Assembly (NCBI GenBank): GCA_003230545.1
Contig: QIFB01000010.1
Coordinates: 1 to 42,001 of the forward strand
Reading direction: 5' to 3'
Length of the DNA: 42,001 nt
Source of the DNA: Gammaproteobacteria bacterium
GTDB lineage: Bacteria; Pseudomonadota; Gammaproteobacteria; UBA9214
Positions 40,813 through 42,001 of this stretch are shown here, piece after piece (positions within the stretch are counted from its first letter, which is position 1; every line of letters begins with the position of its first letter). A program made the position numbers and the translations under genes. The notes beneath the pieces were generated by a model, which saw only the letters and a program-made list of their open reading frames with translations, was not told where the DNA came from and did no database searches.

Positions 40813-41325
40813 TTACTGGTTGATGCGGGCCAGTGGCCGCAGTACGGCCGGTGATTCCAGCGGCACCCGGATGCGCCCGAACAGGCGCCAGTCATCGGCT
40901 TCCAGCTGCAGGTACCAGTCACCGTGCCGCAGTTCATCGAAATGCCCGCTGTAGCGGTCATCCCCGGTTCTGGTGAACCGGACCTGCTGGTCGTGTCCCT
41001 GGGCTGTCGGATGCAGGAAGGTCAGCATCAGTGCCTCCGGCAAGTCCGCGTCACGTGATTTCAGCTGCACGACAACCCGGTCATTGACGGCATCGAGTGC
41101 AATGCGCGCCTCAAGCCCGCGTTCTGCAGCCGCCCGATCACGCGCCAGCACCCGGTTGATGGTCTTGCCATACCGGTAGTAATCATCCACCACCAGCCCG
41201 TCACTGGTGGTTACCGCCAGGTAGATGGTCACAATGCCGCCAATGACGGCAGCCGCTGGAAAGGCGATCATCAGCCACACCCAGGGATGGCGGTACCAGG
41301 GTTGTTGGCCGGTGTCGGGGTTCAT
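40813..41325 (-). CDS. ccoH: Cbb3 oxidase assembly protein CcoH/FixH
   Basis: A 170-aa protein. WYRHPWVWLMIAFPAAAVIGGIVTIYLA is the N-terminal anchor, and SDGLVVDDYYRYGKTIN follows, the FixH signature; the rest is a periplasmic beta-rich domain. FixH stabilises assembly of cbb3-type cytochrome oxidase, perhaps with copper delivery. Its ATG overlaps the ccoG stop by one base. The ccoI copper-ATPase gene that often follows is not here; a TauE/SafE-like gene takes its place. Confidence 0.93.
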   Translation of the reverse strand: MNPDTGQQPWYRHPWVWLMIAFPAAAVIGGIVTIYLAVTTSDGLVVDDYYRYGKTINRVLARDRAAAERGLEARIALDAVNDRVVVQLKSRDADLPEALMLTFLHPTAQGHDQQVRFTRTGDDRYSGHFDELRHGDWYLQLEADDWRLFGRIRVPLESPAVLRPLARINQ

Positions 41326-42001
41326 CAGTTCGGACCGAGGAAACGTGCTTCCTGCTGCACCTGCAGTGCACTGTCATCCGTCGCTTCAAGGCTGAAGATC
41401 ACGGTGCTGCTGCGTGCCTCGAGGTCGGACTCATCGGCACGCAGGCGCGCCGGGAATTCCATGACATCACCGGCAGGCACGCGGATTGTTGCTGCATCCA
41501 TGTGCAGCTCGACTCCCGGTATACCCTGTACACCGAGCTTATAGGTATGTGCGCTGTCATCCATGTTGAGAATCTTCAGAATATAGACGTTCTCGATCAA
41601 CCCTTCATCGGTTTCCCGGTACAGGCTGTTACGGTCCCGGATGATATCGAGTCCAAGCGCCGTACGCGTGAGTACAGACCAGGCAAAAAGCGACACGGCC
41701 GTCAGCAGGATAATGGCGTAGATCACCACCCGCGTGCGCAAAATATGCGTCGGCTTGCCCTCCATGGCATGTTCCGTGGTGTACTTGATCAGGCCTTTTT
41801 CATAACCCATCTTGTCCATGACATCATCACAGGCATCAATACAGGCCGAGCAGGCGATACATTCATATTGCAGGCCATTGCGGATATCGATGCCCATCGG
41901 GCACACCTGTACGCACATGGTGCAGTCGATACAGTCACCCAGTCCGAGTACCGCCACGTCCGCACTGCGCTTGCGCGAGCCGCGCGGTTCGCCGCGTGCC
42001 G
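41325..42001 (-). CDS. ccoG: Cbb3 oxidase accessory protein CcoG/RdxA (5' end beyond window)
   Basis: The reverse frame is open to the window edge: 225 C-terminal codons are present, the upstream part (ARGEPRGSRKRSAD) reading on from the edge, so the GTG at 41957 is not the start. Two [4Fe-4S] motifs, CIDCTMCVQVCP and CIACSACIDACD, are followed by a membrane helix (VVIYAIILLTAVSLFAW) and the periplasmic Ig-like C-terminal domain of CcoG. CcoG is a copper-reducing assembly factor for cbb3 oxidases. The missing N-terminus should hold further membrane helices. Confidence 0.95.
   Translation of the reverse strand, partial: ARGEPRGSRKRSADVAVLGLGDCIDCTMCVQVCPMGIDIRNGLQYECIACSACIDACDDVMDKMGYEKGLIKYTTEHAMEGKPTHILRTRVVIYAIILLTAVSLFAWSVLTRTALGLDIIRDRNSLYRETDEGLIENVYILKILNMDDSAHTYKLGVQGIPGVELHMDAATIRVPAGDVMEFPARLRADESDLEARSSTVIFSLEATDDSALQVQQEARFLGPN

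Noticed and set aside
1-42001. CRISPR array, prophage, transposase or toxin-antitoxin module
   Set aside because: No regularly spaced direct repeats, no Cas, integrase, transposase or phage structural proteins were found in any frame.

Overview
The window looks like chromosome of a free-living, respiring gammaproteobacterium. The CRP is close to the E. coli protein and sits divergently from an OsmC-family gene, as in E. coli. Ubiquinone hydroxylation uses Coq7, class II ribonucleotide reductase is split into two genes as in Pseudomonas, and there are GspA/GspB and cbb3-oxidase assembly (CcoG/CcoH) genes. Genus cannot be fixed from sequence alone; a Chromatiales/Thiohalomonadales-like lineage is a guess.

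Layout. 1-1504: two tandem porin genes (the first cut by the window edge), each with a TGTTGC-N6-GCAACA palindrome upstream. 1849-3454: rplM-rpsI with a tRNA-Gln(CUG) 9 nt behind rpsI, a probable ~100-nt structured RNA upstream of rplM, and a thin-type [2Fe-2S] ferredoxin. 3533-5353: coq7, OsmC-like and crp, with a consensus CRP site between the last two. 5346-13030: rpe-gph-trpE-trpG-trpD-trpC, interrupted between trpE and trpG by a TPR-sulfotransferase gene. 13289-16470: two small unknown proteins, an ABC exporter pair and a PfkB kinase. 16519-21306: a 1595-aa protein joining two cNMP-binding domains, a rhodanese, a very long coiled coil, one membrane helix and an FGE/SUMF1-like domain. 21939-26117: an HU-like protein, a TerB-like protein, HspQ, GspB and GspA.

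26581-36230 is an accessory-looking surface-chemistry region. It holds four more sulfotransferases of two types, a 2OG-Fe(II) oxygenase, a glycosyltransferase-like protein, a frameshifted LpxL/HtrB-type acyltransferase, an ELM1-type glycosyltransferase and a PQQ-type sugar dehydrogenase lipoprotein. With the TPR-sulfotransferase this makes five sulfotransferases in 42 kb. I infer sulfation and decoration of a cell-surface glycan or lipid. 36305-39794: a small protein and nrdJb/nrdJa with NrdR-like boxes upstream. 40074-42001: a TauE/SafE-like protein, ccoH and ccoG (ccoG runs off the window).

No CRISPR array, prophage, IS element or transposase was seen. Short dispersed palindromic repeats of at least three families lie between genes; one forms the C-terminal codons of the ELM1-like gene. 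The points most worth checking are the 1595-aa fusion, the sulfotransferase cluster, the RNA upstream of rplM, and the shared porin operator.
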